This document shows positions 10,304 to 21,905 of a stretch of DNA of 64,000 nucleotides, piece after piece. The number at the start of each line of letters is the position of its first letter. Position 1 is the stretch's first letter. The stretch lies in assembly GCA_023053575.1 (NCBI GenBank), contig JAKZAP010000010.1:13539225-13603224 (forward strand), in the 5' to 3' direction. Below the pieces are notes generated by a model. That model did not search any database and was not told where the DNA came from. It saw nothing but the letters and a program-made list of their open reading frames with translations. The position numbers and the translations under genes were made by a program. The DNA is from Branchinecta lynchi (Eukaryota > Arthropoda > Branchiopoda > Anostraca > Branchinectidae).

Positions 10304-12436
10304 GATAGTTAGACTATTTTAGGAAAAGACTCCATGTAGATCTGAATGTATCTTGCCTAGGCTTTGTTTGGCGGTCTTGTCTCTGTTTTTAAATTGCGTC
10401 AAGTTCGAAATTTGGGATTGGTAGTGTTTTGAGTTTAAATTTTAAACAGCTTTGAATGTGTTTTTTTTTTTTTTATTCGAACGAGTGCTATACAGGGTGC
10501 TTCTCTTGTGGAATATTGAAATTATTGCTCTTTTTTTTACGCTGAGGCCTCGATCTGTAGAAGCGATATCTTCATGAACTTTTAATAGCTGCAAAATCAT
10601 GGTTTCTGAGATTTTAGGTCAGTGCGTCAGTGCACGTTTTTCCTTTGCTGAACTAATTAAACACGTTTCCGGATTCGTGATACTCCAGTACACCATAAGG
10701 GTCCCATATGTTTCATAAACCGAACGTAATTGATTGGTTTGCTGGTTCTTCTTATCTACTTATTTGTCCATACTTCCTATTTCAGTGGTCAAGGACGAGT
10801 CGTGCATGTGGATGACTTTAGGATAGATCGGATCGGACTTGATTAGATTCTCTAGACTTTCATCTCAAGGAATCAGATTAGAAAACTATCTCAGCTTAAA
10901 CTGAGGATGTTAAAGAAAGCTTAGTAAACATTAAAGCAGGAACCACTAACCCCCTGATCAGTGGACCGGATTTACCTGGGAATGATTTGATTCTCCATGT
11001 ATTAGGTAATAGGGCATTTGAACCGAGTTTCCTAGGCTAATGTTAGTATAATTCTTGTTGAGAAGTATGTAGTCAGGCTGGCCTTGTATAACCTTTAACT
11101 CATTTTTTAATACCAAAGGGTTCGAGTAAATGTCTTAGTCGAGGCTTTGTATCTCGTCATTTGTTACGTCATTAGATTCGTTCATTAGTTCGATGATTAA
11201 AATTGTTGGCCCCTTATAGAAACAGATGCCAGGTATCTTTTTGTTTATTTCACCAAGCCTTCAAAGCTCTTATAACACGCTTGAACTCCAGAAATCATTA
11301 TACAGTATGACCAGTCGTGTGTCCACGTATGCAGAACTAGACCTATGTTGCCCTGCCCCAGGCTTTGGTCGGTAGTTGCTTCGGTAGGCTTCTGTTTATT
11401 AGTTCCCGGTAAAGCAAGATCTACCGAGCCACATTCCTTAATAGCCTCAGTTCTATTCAATTCAATTCAATTCAATATAATCTAAAAAACAGATAACGGA
11501 CAAGCCGATGGGTTGTTTTTACGTCTAAACATAACATCATAACAACAATCTACAAATATATACAATTTTGCGACATTTATACCGACGTCTTATGATAAAT
11601 ATGGTCAATAACATGCTAGACTACGATTAATAAAATACAAATAACCTAAAAATTAACATTCAAATATTCGAAGTTGGTCCTCCGGAACTAGACAAGTCGA
11701 ATGGATATCAAAGGATTACCGTAGTTCTTATTACTTCTTTTCCGATTGCTCAAGATGACCCTTAAAACGAAAGTTGATATTACAGCCAATTGAACTTATC
11801 CGGTTCTGTCGTGGACTAAAAATTTGATTAGCACACTGCATTTTCGTTAGCAGTATCACTTCATCGAGGGCCATCGCTCAGCGTAGAACAAAATTCAGTT
11901 TTCTTAGTCCAAAAGTTAATTTTTTTTCGTGAGCCAAATGTCTGATAATCACCACTTAGAAAGAGGCTCCACGCTCCAGTTTCTTTAAAAAATCAGGGGT
12001 TAGGAACTGGGTGTACCTCGACGGGGGTTCCCCGTGGTAACTTTAGCTCATTAGCATACAATACATCAGGGGTCCTCACCCTTCTTATCAGTGAGAAAAC
12101 TTCTAAAGCCTAGCCGGCACAGTTGATACTATTTCTAAGTCTCAATCTCAAGTGTAGAAATGGCATAAGCCTAACAGAAATCGCGAATATAAGTGACTAT
12201 TAACGAGAGATAGCAGACTTTCGGACCCGTGAGAAAAATGGTACTTTTTTATTTCTGTATATTCTTGTTTATTACTCGAAGGAAATATTTTGGCTACGAA
12301 GTCGGGAACTGTCGCACAATTTTCAGCACATATATAGATTTTAGTCAACCTTCAGCTTGAAGCTGGTGCCCGCCTGCAAGAACGGAGCTATTCGAAAGCA
12401 GTAATATGGTTGGAAGAAATGGAAGCTAGTTAAATA
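10304..12436. other. TMCC 3' UTR and intergenic DNA
   Basis: No further coding sequence is recognisable. A poly(A) signal candidate AATAAA lies at 11629-11634, within reach of the TMCC stop, but no downstream element was checked. A short ATTCA microsatellite lies at about 11455-11474. Confidence 0.4.
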
Positions 12437-12437
12437 T

Positions 12438-12672
12438 TCTTTGAGCCCAGGATGACTTTGAAACATTTATTCAAACAGTGTTTACAACGGTACGTCAGCT
12501 ATGATTCTTCATCAGCGATATTTCGGCCCTTCTTGGCAAGGGTCCTCGTCAGGCTGTCAACCCTCTGGTTCAACTTCGGGGAACTAAACAAAGTGTAAAA
12601 AAAAACTTGTTTTTTATCGCTGATGAAGAATCATAGCTGACGTATCCGTTGTAAACATTGTTTTAATAAATG
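12438..12672. mobile_element. Hammerhead element, partial inverted pair
   Basis: The left part (minus orientation) is a subfamily A end from GAGCCCAGGATGACTTTG to the GGTTCAACTTCGGGG motif. After a short spacer, 12616-12672 repeats only the outer part in plus orientation (TCATAGCTGACGTATCCG, then AACATTG). The right copy is truncated inside the ribozyme. Confidence 0.65.
12513..12556 (-). ncRNA. Hammerhead ribozyme motif, subfamily A, intact core
   Basis: On the minus strand: CAGC, CTGACGA, seven-pair stem II with bulged A and GCCAAG loop, GAAA, TATC, GCTG. It is identical in the core to the copies at 4167 and 20645. Confidence 0.72.
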
Positions 12673-12679
12673 GAAGCTA

Positions 12680-12912
12680 GTTGCTCTGTACTTGGGACGG
12701 CGCCCCCCCCCCCCTGCAGTGTTGTCGGCCAGTCGGTAAAACATAGCCAAGTCGGCGAGAAGCCCCGCGAATTTTTCGTAAAAACAGTCGATTTTTTTTC
12801 TTGGAAAAGGTTGATTTTTCTTCGGTCGTTTTCTTAAAAACTTTTTTTTTTTAATCAGTCGATTTTTCGTCAAAACAGTCGCTTTTTTCTTAGAAACAGA
12901 CGTTTTAGTACG
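12680..12912. repeat. CAGAGGCG-family repeat, diverged
   Basis: This holds a poly-C run with CTGCAGTGTTGTCGGCCAGTCG, then stuttering CAGTCGATTTTT units, matching 6940-7325 in the opposite orientation. It abuts the GGGATCCC-family copy at 12912. Confidence 0.5.
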
Positions 12913-13580
12913 ATAACTCTTGAAGGGATCGAGATATTTTGTCCAAACTTGGTGTGAGGATCATTTGGGTCAAAGTAGTCTACAGGTCAAGTTCGTAGAT
13001 CTGCCCATTGCTGTATATTTAGGGGTGGGGGAGAGGTTTCATATTAAGAGGCTCCAGAATGAGATAGTCGGTTTAAGGGTAAGGAATCCGAATACGAAAA
13101 TTATTTTCTCGCCGGACAAGTAGTTCGCCTGGAATCCAGCCAAAAACGGAAAATTTGTTAAAGATTAAAAGTTTTATTTGAATTTCCTTATATGTTAAAT
13201 TCAAGGGTAAGAAGACATGATGAATCCTTAAATGACAACCATTTTCTCACCGGGCGCATAGTTTATAGCCCGGAACCCGGCTGAAACCGGAAAATCCGTT
13301 AAAAGTAAAAGATTTATCCAAAGTTGATTAGAGGTTCGATGTAGAGGTAAGGAAACATGCTGAATTCATTTTTTGCCAGACAAGCAGTCCGGTCGAAACC
13401 GAAATTTGGTAGAAGTAAGGCAGGAAGTTTTGATCGATTTCGACAAAGTAGATATGACGTATGCCATTGGGGTAAACACTTGGCCTTAATCTGTTTTTGA
13501 ATTCTACCTACTAGTAAAAATTTTCAAGGAGTACTGGCGAAGACTGGATTTGTGGGAACCCAACGAAGCCTTTGATCTTA
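12912..13580 (+). repeat. GGGATCCC-family element, 5'-truncated
   Basis: It starts inside the conserved block CGATAACTCTTGAAGGGAT and carries two or three ~134-bp units (CCGGACAAGTAGTTCG, then GAATCCAGCC, then AAAAGTTTTATTTGAA). It ends with the family tail CTTGGCCTTAATCTGTTTTT and GCGAAGACTGG. It has no ORF shared between copies. Confidence 0.65.
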
Positions 13581-15225
13581 TTACTCTAGAGATTGTGCAA
13601 AACCTCCATTACCTCGGAAATCAGATTGCAGATTTTCTACTCTTCAACCTGTGATCTGTATGTCTGTCAGAAGAGGTGATAATGAAGCATTGGAGGACTT
13701 TGAGAAACTAATCCGCTTGGAAACGATGAATATGGCGAAAAATGGTACCTACAATTGAAGTACGAGGTCCACTTGCTGCAGAACCATTCATCCAAATGCA
13801 TCGCAAGTCAGAGCGTGGCGTGCCCGATCTAAGTGTCACCAGACATCGGAAAGGCACAGATGATTCACTGCATTGCATGGGTAGAAGGAGGGACACGACC
13901 CGAGCGCAAAAAGAAGACTCCAGGCAACAGTGAGAAATTGGGGGCGCAAAATGCTGCGAAAGCGAAAAGTCGCCTTTGCTAGTGGCAGTTGGTGCTGTCA
14001 GTTGAAGTCGCGAGTTATAATCTGGATGCTTGATAATAATTTCATATTTATTGTCTTAAGTCTCGCCTTTAACAAAGAGAAGATATTGACCATGAACAAA
14101 AAAAAATTGCCAAGGAACGGGTTTTCTCCCTGCATTTGATACAGACCATGATATGGTTGCAAAATTTGGTATTACCCGTTTATCTTTTTCTCCATGTCTT
14201 GGCTGTTTTCATAGTCTGGAGCTTTTTGCCTAGTTGTGGACTAGGATTATATGCTGCCCCAGACACTTCACTAGCCCGGGAAAATGACAGACGGATGTGA
14301 GCGGACTTTGTAAGTTTCATCAGCCAAGTTGGAAGTTCACATGCGGTCACCTGTTAGCTGAACAGTTTCGTCTCAAGTATCCCATTTATTGATTCTCTCC
14401 GTCAGAGATCCTAATCCCAAGAGATGACAGTCCCCCCCCCCACCTCCGAGAAAGATGCGGGACAGACGCTAGAACTTTACCAGAGATCTTTCAAGGATGC
14501 TGGTAAATCTTGGCTTGGTATATATGCGGTGTCCAGGATTGGCGGGGTCTAGTGGGGTGCCTTATACCTGTGGAGAGAAATAACTTCTTTGTTGGAATAG
14601 AAAATCTTGCTATTATAATTAGGCACGGAATCCGGATATTTCGCCAAAGTTACTTGTGTTCCCTTTCTCCAGCCTGTAGGTGCGTGCACACTCAGTCCGC
14701 TTTTTTGCGGACGGATCGGAATTTCCTCCGGAATATTGACGTATCGCATGGATCCGGAGTTTCGCTCCGGAATTTTGAAATATCGCATGCAGGTGTTCCC
14801 ATAATTACGCGTATTGCCCGGGCCACATTCAGTCACATCTGTACGTAATTCGGTTCGTTAATTTGGTTATTACCCACTCTTACGTTTTATCCTGGTCACA
14901 CCTTGAACGAAGAAATTCAAGATATATTACCACCATCATCACTCAAACGTAAACAAAACTGGCTAAGATCAGCGACTCTGGTCTGTGATTGGTCCAAACA
15001 CTCCAAAGATACGTTTCAAAATGGCGGAGATGGATTTTTCCATCTCGACAATCTTACGTTTTCAGCGTCTTTTCTTCCCAATTTCGGCCGCAAGACGGCC
15101 TTATTACCGGCGTTATTACTAGGTGTGACTATAGTGGGGCCGGAGGATATGTCTTGTGGGATTGTGTGTGTCCGTCTTTTCCGTACTTGAAGTATAACTG
15201 AAAAGGGTTGAGATATGGCAATCTA
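13580..15225. other. Intergenic stretch
   Basis: No recognised gene. The segment 14650-14850 shares the block CGCTCCGGAATTTTGAAATA with 19990-20050 (CGCTCCGGAACTTTAAAGCA), a low-copy dispersed repeat. Short ORFs here have no recognisable content. Confidence 0.45.
15019..15121 (+). other. Possible COG8 first exon or 5' UTR (very tentative)
   Basis: ATGGCGGAGATGG at about 15020 has a strong start context (AAAATGGCG). It opens MAEMDFSISTILRFQRLFFP before a stop near 15118, with a possible donor GTGTGA just after. COG8 lacks its N-terminal 20-40 residues in the exons I can place, and this lies 3.6 kb upstream on the right strand. I see no convincing COG8 similarity in these residues. Confidence 0.12.
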
Positions 15226-15600
15226 GTTACCCATCACTTATTCACTTGAACAGGCTCGAAGACCCGATGAAAATGCGTTCCTCGTTGCTCGGCTATTCAC
15301 GGATAATCGATATTCATAAGTGGAATTTCCCAGTCGGATTTTTGGTACCTCTATGCGCTTGTAGCTTGTTTTGTACTTGATGGAAAGGATAAACGAAAAA
15401 CAAGAGTTCACGTAGTTAGCTACCTTCCACTAGCTGATCGCGGGTCACTGAAAAGCCGCGTTTATATTGAGATTCTAAATATCCGCGTTGTAGTAGAATT
15501 TTGCGTTGCAAGGACGGACGTAAATATTATGAACTTCATTCTTGAGCAAATAGTAAAAACAAAAGAAAAATCCCTTAACTCAAGCCAAATAATACAGTGT
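15225..15600 (+). repeat. Dispersed repeat, three copies
   Basis: It shares the order CACTTATTCACTTGAACAGG, then GGTACCTCTATGCGCTTGTA, then AAAAGCCGCGTTTATATTGA with 46336-46710 and 55430-55850. No ORF is conserved. Confidence 0.65.
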
Positions 15601-15776
15601 GTTCAGTTAAATGATACAAAAACGAGTTTGCTTTTCAGTTAAACTTTAAACTGGAAAAACCTTGCTGTATCTTTCCATACCAATCTACCGCCTCTGTTCT
15701 CGTAGAGGACAGAGTACGGATGGACCTTGAAGGACCCGTAGCACCTATAATGCCGATTCACCCTACTTCCGTAACC

Positions 15777-16026
15777 GAGCCTCGTTTTTGTTGCAATAGT
15801 GCTGCCACATCGCTGCTACAGCACTTCTTTGCTTTTGCACAATTATGCGTTTTTGAATTCACTTTCTTCTTGGTTGAAGCGGCAGCGCTGCAGCACCTTG
15901 CAGGGAAGCATGGAATTGGTCGGTGAGCAAGTCCGTGATTGTTGAGAAGCGCTGCCGTCTTCCTCGGAGGCACTGCCGGGCAAAAACGGATGTAGAAAGA
16001 ATCAGTCAGGAATCGGCCGAGAAGTG
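15777..16026 (+). mobile_element. GAGCCTCG MITE, right end missing
   Basis: It starts with the terminal motif GAGCCTCGTTTTTGTTGCAA and runs through GCTGCAGCACCTTGCAGGGA to TCGGCCGAGAAGTGGACC, where complete copies continue to an inverted end. That end is absent here. Complete copies are at 58523 and 60795. Confidence 0.7.
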
Positions 16027-16027
16027 G

Positions 16028-16210
16028 ACCCAACGATACCTCACTAATAATTGCACTTGCCACGATTCACTAGTTTCCATGCGCCCCCGACAAGTGTTCG
16101 AGCATCATGCTATTGATGCGTGAAACCGATTTTCTGAATTTTGCTAGTTTTTGCTAGAAGTCAACGGGTCTGGGAAAAGGCTTAAAGTAGCCAAAGCCGT
16201 GATATTACTT
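16028..16210 (+). repeat. Dispersed repeat shared with 57.47 kb and 18.94 kb
   Basis: Blocks AACGATACCT, CTTGCCACGATTCACTA and GGCTTAAAGTAGCCAAAGCC recur at 57470-57650, and the last block recurs inverted at about 18980-19010. Confidence 0.55.
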
Positions 16211-16341
16211 TGTGGAAGTGAGGACGGAAAAAAATCACTTTCTTTTTTCCAGTTTAATTAGCCAATTATTACAGCAAATTATGAATATTGATGTCAAATT
16301 ATGCAAGTTTTGTTTTTTAGTACATTGAGTAGCAGGCGCTA

Positions 16342-16675
16342 CACTGACAGAAATTTTATAACATAAAAGACAAGGATGCGCAGTTTCAACAGACAAAACT
16401 TGGGATATAATTTGTGGTGATTTTAAAAACGTTGTGCCTTAAATGTCATGCATAACAAGCATTTTCAGGAAGAGCCGAACAGCCGTCTAAAAAATATCTG
16501 CTGACTTTTGTTTGCCGTGACAATATCGGAAAAGTCAGCAGATGCTGGTTTTTCACCTCTTCCTGGCTATGCTTGTTACGCATAACGTTTTTGAAATCAC
16601 AACAGATTACATCCCAAGTGTTGTCTGTTGAAACTGCGCATCCTTGTGTTATCTGTTATGAAACTTCTGACAGTG
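16342..16675. mobile_element. Tc1/mariner-like MITE with ~60-bp TIRs, flanked by TA
   Basis: The left end (CACTGACAGAAATTTTATAA, then CAAGGATGCGCAGTTTCAAC) is mirrored by the right end (GTTGAAACTGCGCATCCTTG, then AGTTTC-type sequence, then TCTGACAGTG). Both sides are flanked by TA, as expected for a Tc1/mariner-type target. It is 334 bp with no ORF. Internal GTCAGCAGAT and its inverse suggest further folding. Confidence 0.8.
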
Positions 16676-17607
16676 TAGCAGTCATGTGGTACTTTAAACT
16701 TACGAGCAAGTTTAAATAAATTGGAAATTTTTTTCAACCAGTTCACATCCCCATGTCAAGGTCGTCTTCCCCGTTAAAAATTACATATTTGATTTTCACC
16801 ATGATACCCCGTCTTGTGGGTCCTGGTTTGTCTACGAGGCTCCGACAAGGGAGTCCTAGACTTCTAAAGTATATCTGAAAAACTGTTTATGGTATTGGTC
16901 ACGGTAGAAGTCCCTTGTGTAAAGTGCCATCTATACTGCTTACTGGTGCGACGGCTTTACTTGAGTATAATGCAGCTAACGAAGGAAATAGCGGATATCA
17001 TTTTCGTTTTATCCTGAAAAATGCGGAAATATTGTTTTTATGACTTTTATAATTTTACCTTTTCATGAAACCTAAAGGATTTACTGGCTGTACCGGAAAA
17101 TGGAGAAGAAACCAGTACGAGTCATTTGGGTGATTATTGTGAACACTAATGTACCTTTACTTTCTGGAAGATTTTACCACCAGCTAATACTATTCACAAT
17201 ATAATCCTAATCAACCCTTTAAAACAACATTTCGCCACTCATTAGGCTAACTATTCGGTGGGTCAGAGAGCTTATGCTAGCTCAGCGAACACATCTTTTC
17301 TTCTCGGAAACATGGAAGATTGTTTGGCAGTTATGACGAAAAACCTCAAAACAAACGATTGAAAGAAATAAATGCTGACAAGTATTTAGTTTTTTTTGCT
17401 TTTTATTCATAGATCGAAGTAAACGTTTTATTTTTTAATGGTTTTCTTGTGAAAATCTGTTTCGAGCTTGCCTATTTGCGTGCTTCCAAATTAGTGCCGC
17501 TAGTCCTGCTTTTAACTCGCGACTTGGATAGGTGTGATCAAGACATGTCAGATGCTAGAATACTCCCGATTTTACTTACGATGAAAAAATGCTAGTGACA
17601 CGTTTTC
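16676..17607. other. Intergenic stretch
   Basis: I see nothing coding and no repeat match within the window. Confidence 0.4.
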
Positions 17608-18545
17608 GGGATCCCAAAACGTAAGTGACCGGATACTTATGATTTCGTAAAAGTTGTCCGTCCGTCCGTCTGTCAGCACGATAACTCTTAAGGGGTTGAG
17701 ATATTTTATTCGAACTCGGGATAAGGACACTTTGGGTCAAAGTACAGGTCAGGTTCAAAGATGGGATCTGTAGCCCTATATTTGGGGTTGGGGGAGGGGT
17801 TTCAAATTAAGGGGCGAAAAAGAATGTTTTTAGAAGCAAATGAGATAGTCGATTTTAGGGCAAGGAAACATGCTGAATTCGAGTATGCAAATTATCTTCT
17901 CACCAGACAAGTAGTTCCCACGGAATCCGGCCAAAACCGGAAAATTTGCATAAGTTGATTAGAGGTTTAGTTAAGGGATAAGGAGACATGCTGAATCCGA
18001 AAATGAAAATTATGTTCTCGCCGGACAAGTAGTTCACCGGAATCCGGCCAAAACCGGAAAATTTATGAAAAGTAAAAGTTTAATCGTCAGTTGATTTAAG
18101 GGTAAGAATATATGCTGAATCCGAATATGAAAATCATTTCTCACTGAACAGGTTGTAGGTACGCCTGGAATCCGTTCAAAACTGGAAAATTTGTAAAATG
18201 TAAATGTTTTATTTGAATTTGATTACATGTTCGATTTATGGGTGAAAAGACATGCTGAGTTTGTTTATGGCAACAATTTGTTCCCCGGACTTACAGTTTA
18301 CTCGGAATCCGGGTGAAACCGGAAATTTTTTTAAAAGATAATTTCTTATCTGAAGTTGATTAGATGAAGACAAGCTGAATTCGTTTTTTAACTGTAGTTT
18401 TTGCCAGAAACTGGAAGTTTGGCAGAAGTAAGGCAGGAAGCTGTGATCAGTTTCGACAAAGTAGATACAACATAGGATATAGGTGTAAACACACATGCCG
18501 GATCCATATCTGAACTTGGTCTTCACAGATGATTACCATTGACCT
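17608..18545 (+). repeat. GGGATCCC-family element
   Basis: It starts CGGGATCCCAAAACGTAAGT, then GTCCGTCCGTCCGTC, and contains four ~134-bp units with the motif CCGGACAAGTAGTTC...AATCCGGCCAAAACCGGAAA (positions 17900-18420). The tail GACCTTAATCTGTTAAAG matches the other copies. It ends about 100 bp before the first COG8 exon. ORFs across it are frame-shifting products of the units. Confidence 0.75.
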
Positions 18546-18650
18546 TAATCTGTTAAAGTCTGGATAAAATATTATTTTAAAGAGCAATTTACTCTTCGTA
18601 ATAAAGCCAAGAGCGGGAATGGAACGAAAGATAACGCTTTTACTTTGCAG

Positions 18651-18860
18651 TTTTCTAACAAATCCGACTATTGGACAATGGCTCAGAGCAATGCTTTCGT
18701 CGATCGAGTTAAGTCACTCAGTTTGGAGGAGATAGTTCAGGAGCGGCGGCGTCTAACAGAGGAGAAGAATGGTAGAACAGACCGAATTCAAGAGCTGGCT
18801 CACCAGAACTACGAAGTTTTCACTAAGACTGGAGAAACTCTGAATGCTGTAGAATCTGAG
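18651..18860 (+). CDS. COG8, conserved oligomeric Golgi complex subunit 8, first placed exon
   Basis: It lies between acceptor CTTTTACTTTGCAG and donor GAG|GTCAGC, phase 0 at both ends, 70 codons: FSNKSDYWTMAQSNAFVDRV through ELAHQNYEVFTKTGETLNAV to ESEV. It aligns in order with the N-terminal helical region of COG8 (the ANYKTF-like segment in human). COG8 belongs to lobe B of the COG tether, which captures vesicles in retrograde intra-Golgi traffic on the cytosolic face. The ATG at 18678 could be the start, but the N-terminus would then be short; an upstream exon is more likely. The intron that follows is 13.9 kb. Confidence 0.88.
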
Positions 18861-18889
18861 GTCAGCCGATGTGATTATTATCTAGACCT

Positions 18890-19290
18890 TAAAGGACCCC
18901 TCGCAGTATTTACTCTTGAACTTACAGTATTTTAAAATATTTTAATACTTTATAGGCTGTGCTTTCAACAAATAACCCACGGTTTTGGCCGTTTTAAGCC
19001 TTTTCCGAGACCTGTTGACTTGTAGCGAAAACAGGGAAACGGTTTACGTAACCAGTTTTTCTGTTGGAAAAAATTCTCGCAGACAACCGTCGACAGCGTG
19101 ATACACATCGAAGGTAGCAAAACTCGGCAACTGAGAAAACCGGCGTGGTTTTGTTAGAGGGGTTAGAATGTTCCGGACGAAATTGGGGTCTCCGGGTTTA
19201 GAATATATATGGAGTGATAATGGAAGTGGGTTGCGTCAGTATTATAAGGTGGGACAGGTCCTTTAAAGGACACCTCGCACTGTGTAATGT
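18890..19290. repeat. Inverted-end repeat at the start of COG8 intron 1
   Basis: TAAAGGACCCCTCGCA near 18888 and TAAAGGACACCTCGCACTG near 19265 bound a block that includes ACGGTTTTGGCCGTTTTAAG. That block is shared in inverse with 57.6 kb and 16.2 kb. Confidence 0.45.
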
Positions 19291-20375
19291 TCTGCTCAGA
19301 TGTTCTGAAATAGTTGACCACTTTGAAACTAGGCTATGCTGACAGAAAGTTACACATGGCTTCGGTTGTTTTTAGCTAGCTCTTTCCATGTCCCTTTCTT
19401 TGGATAAAATTCTTGGCAAAATTTGCATAACCGGTCTCCGGGCGTAGAAGCTCTTAGAGCAGATCAGCTGTACTCCGATAAAACCTAGTATCTGCACCTG
19501 AGTAGCTTCCGAGAAAAACGCGAAAACGTTAACTTTTAAAGCTGCTTCTTTGTTCGATACGTTCAGCAAACTAATTTAGTTTTGTAAACAATAAAGTGAT
19601 GATGCTGGTGATTTTGTTGCTGGTGTAGCGTAGGTTTGTCAGATACTAGGTAACTTTACCAGGTAAAGCCCGAAAATAAAGTTGAGACCTTGTGTAGATA
19701 CTAGGTGAGATCTAAGAAACTAAGACTCGTAGATAAATTCTAATTTCACCATTGAATTCGTCGTGGTCTGACTAGGTGGGATCCACTCCTAACTAAAATT
19801 CCATGTTTTTGGTAGATACTAGGTTTTGTCGGAGGACAGCCTAGATAGGATAGCCGACACTTATGAAGTGAAGAATATCGGGAACGATGGAAATAGTACT
19901 GAAGTAGAATGAATTACTATCGTGAGTACGACGTGTCCTTTGAAGGTACATGCACGCGCAGTTTGAATTTTGCAGTCGGGGCGAATTTCCGCCTTCGCTC
20001 CGGAACTTTAAAGCATCGCATTCAGGTTTCCCCATAGTATCGTAATTTTCATATGCGTTATTTTGCATGTGCACGTAGCTTATATCTATGCTGTGAGGCC
20101 ATTTTTGCTCCTTGAAGTATGGATGTACATGCCTGGCGAGTGTACTCACTTCAAGTGCACTCACTACATTTTTTCGCTGCGTACATTAAACGCGATGGAA
20201 ATATTAAGCCGCGCTTATTGTGAGACGAGTTCGCGGGTCAGAGCGAAGATTGGTTACTAGTTGCGCAGCAATACTCTGGTTTTAATTTTTCTGTGCTGGT
20301 TACAGTTATATAATTTTCCTCGAGCTCGTTTATAATTTTACCAGAACATTTTGAAAAGCGCTAATTTTGCGGCTT
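19290..20375. other. COG8 intron 1, unassigned part
   Basis: Only short motifs recur (GATACTAGGT several times between 19640 and 19830; CGCTCCGGAACTTTAAAGCA shared with 14.77 kb). No coding sequence seen. Confidence 0.45.
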
Positions 20376-20457
20376 GAATATTCTTTGAGCCCAAGCTGAC
20401 CTTGAAACATTTATTCAAACAATGTTTACAACGGATACGTCAGCTATGATTCTTCGT

Positions 20458-20501
20458 CAGCGATATTTCGGCCCTTCTTGGCAAGGGTCCTCGTCAGGCT
20501 G
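20458..20501 (-). ncRNA. Hammerhead ribozyme motif, subfamily A, intact core
   Basis: Minus strand: CAGC, CTGACGA, stem II with GCCAAG loop, GAAATATC, GCTG. It is antisense to COG8 transcription, so it would act only in an antisense transcript. Confidence 0.75.
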
Positions 20502-20644
20502 TCAATCCTCTGGTTCAACTTTGGGGAAGGAAACAAACCTGTAATCAATAAATATTCTTTGAGCCCAAGCTGACCTTGAAACATTTATTCAAACAATGTG
20601 ATTACAGGTTTGTTTCCTTCCCCAAAGTTGAACCAGAGGATTGA

Positions 20645-20688
20645 CAGCCTGACGAGGACCCTTGCCAAGAAGGGCCGAAATATCGCTG
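20645..20688 (+). ncRNA. Hammerhead ribozyme motif, subfamily A, intact core
   Basis: Plus strand: CAGC (20645-20648), CTGACGA, stem II, GAAA, TATC ending at 20684, GCTG (20685-20688). It is in the sense strand of COG8 intron 1, so the pre-mRNA contains it. Within that RNA it could instead pair with the inverted arm, which would mask it. Confidence 0.78.
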
Positions 20689-20981
20689 ACGAAGAATCAT
20701 AGCTGACGTATCCGTTGTAAACATTGTTTGAATAAATAAATTTGCGGCTTGATGGTTGCTCGCTTGACGCTTTCGGTCAACAGGGCTGACCATCTGCGCT
20801 TATGATGGCGGCTCACTTCGTCCTTGCTAACCCAAGGTTGCTCCAGTCTGTCTTCCGTGACGGGTGGCTAGGCCTGCTTCCATGCCTTTTCAAGGAGGAG
20901 ACATCTGAGCTACTGGCGGCGCCTTCGAACAGGAAACTCTGCAATGGAAATACGCAGTCTGAGAAGAACTGGTAGATGCCT

Positions 20982-21497
20982 GAGCCTCGTTTTTGTTGTA
21001 ATAGTGCTGCCGCATCGCTTCACTGCCTGCATGATTTCTTCTTGGTTGAAGCAGCACCTTGCAGGGAAGCACGGACTTGGTCGGTACGCAAGTCCGTAGC
21101 CTCGTTTTTGTTGCAATCGCGCTGCCGCATCGCCGCTGCAGCACTTCTTTGCTTTTGCATAATATACGTTTTCTGATTCACTTTCTTCTTGGTTGAAGCG
21201 GCAGCGCTGCAGCATCTTGCAGGGAAGCACGGACTTGGTCGGGTAGCAAGTCCGTGATTCTCGAGAAGCGCTGCCGTCTTCCTCTGAAGCGCTGCAGTGC
21301 AAAAACGATGTAGAAAGAATCAGTCCGGAATCGGCCGAGAAGTGGACCTGCAGCATGCAACAAAAAGGGGACCCGTATTCTCAAGAAGCGCTGCTGTCTT
21401 CCTCGGATGCACTGCAGTGCAAAAACGAATGTATAAAGAATCAGTCCGGAAGCGACCGAGAAGTAGACTTGTGTAGCATGCAACAAAAACGAGGCTC
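20982..21497. mobile_element. GAGCCTCG MITE, composite of several copies
   Basis: The outer ends are GAGCCTCGTTTTTGTTGTAA and ACAAAAACGAGGCTC. Inside are at least one partial internal start (GCCTCGTTTTTGTTGCAATC near 21099) and two repeats of the right half (GAAGCGCTGC...GCACTGCAGTGCAAAAACG at 21264 and 21383). This looks like nested or locally duplicated copies. The long ORFs over it are repeat translations. Confidence 0.7.
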
Positions 21498-21575
21498 TGG
21501 ATGCAGCCAGCTTCTTGGAGTGGCCTTTTGTTTTGGAACCTTTTTCGATTAAGGTATTGGAGAGGGTAATATCCA

Positions 21576-21905
21576 GCCGTCTGATATTAGCATTCCTAAC
21601 TCCTAACTGCGCGAAACCATCTCTCCCTGGCTCTAAAGGGATCTGGGTTATGAGTGGGAAATGGAGATGCGTCGGGAAATTGGATCTTACTAAGGTGATC
21701 GTCTCTCTGTGCTACGGCAGTGAGTCTGGAATTCCGGAAATCTATGAAAGAATACCAGACGCACTCGTAAAAGTCGCGATTACCCAGAATCCGCCAAAGT
21801 GCTAAAAGCTTTGTTTGCAAATAGGAAGCGATGCCCTATTTTATGTAGAGTGAGGAGATGCAGACTCCGCGGCAGAGGGAATAGTTCATGGTCCGGGAAG
21901 GATAC
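21576..21905 (+). repeat. Dispersed repeat, copy 1
   Basis: Blocks CCGTCTGATATTAGCA, GGGAAATTGGATCTTAC, GTCTGGAATTC and AGGAGATGCAGACTC recur in the same order at 25015-25510. This copy lacks the hAT-like insertion and gives the empty site. Confidence 0.65.

Larger units (their letters stand above)
20378..20740. mobile_element. Inverted pair of hammerhead elements
   Basis: A minus-orientation copy (20378-20546) is followed by a truncated second minus copy (20552-20599) and then by a plus-orientation copy (20600-20740). Positions about 20411-20546 and 20600-20737 are near-perfect reverse complements, a ~137-bp inverted repeat with a ~53-bp spacer. Each arm carries one complete ribozyme motif. 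Multiple partly inverted terminal copies are typical of Penelope-like insertions. It sits in COG8 intron 1. Confidence 0.75.

Noticed and set aside
20910..21486. Overlapping 148- and 102-residue ORFs
   Set aside because: They lie in the composite GAGCCTCG MITE and share peptides with ORFs at 15.8 and 58.5 kb because the DNA is repeated.
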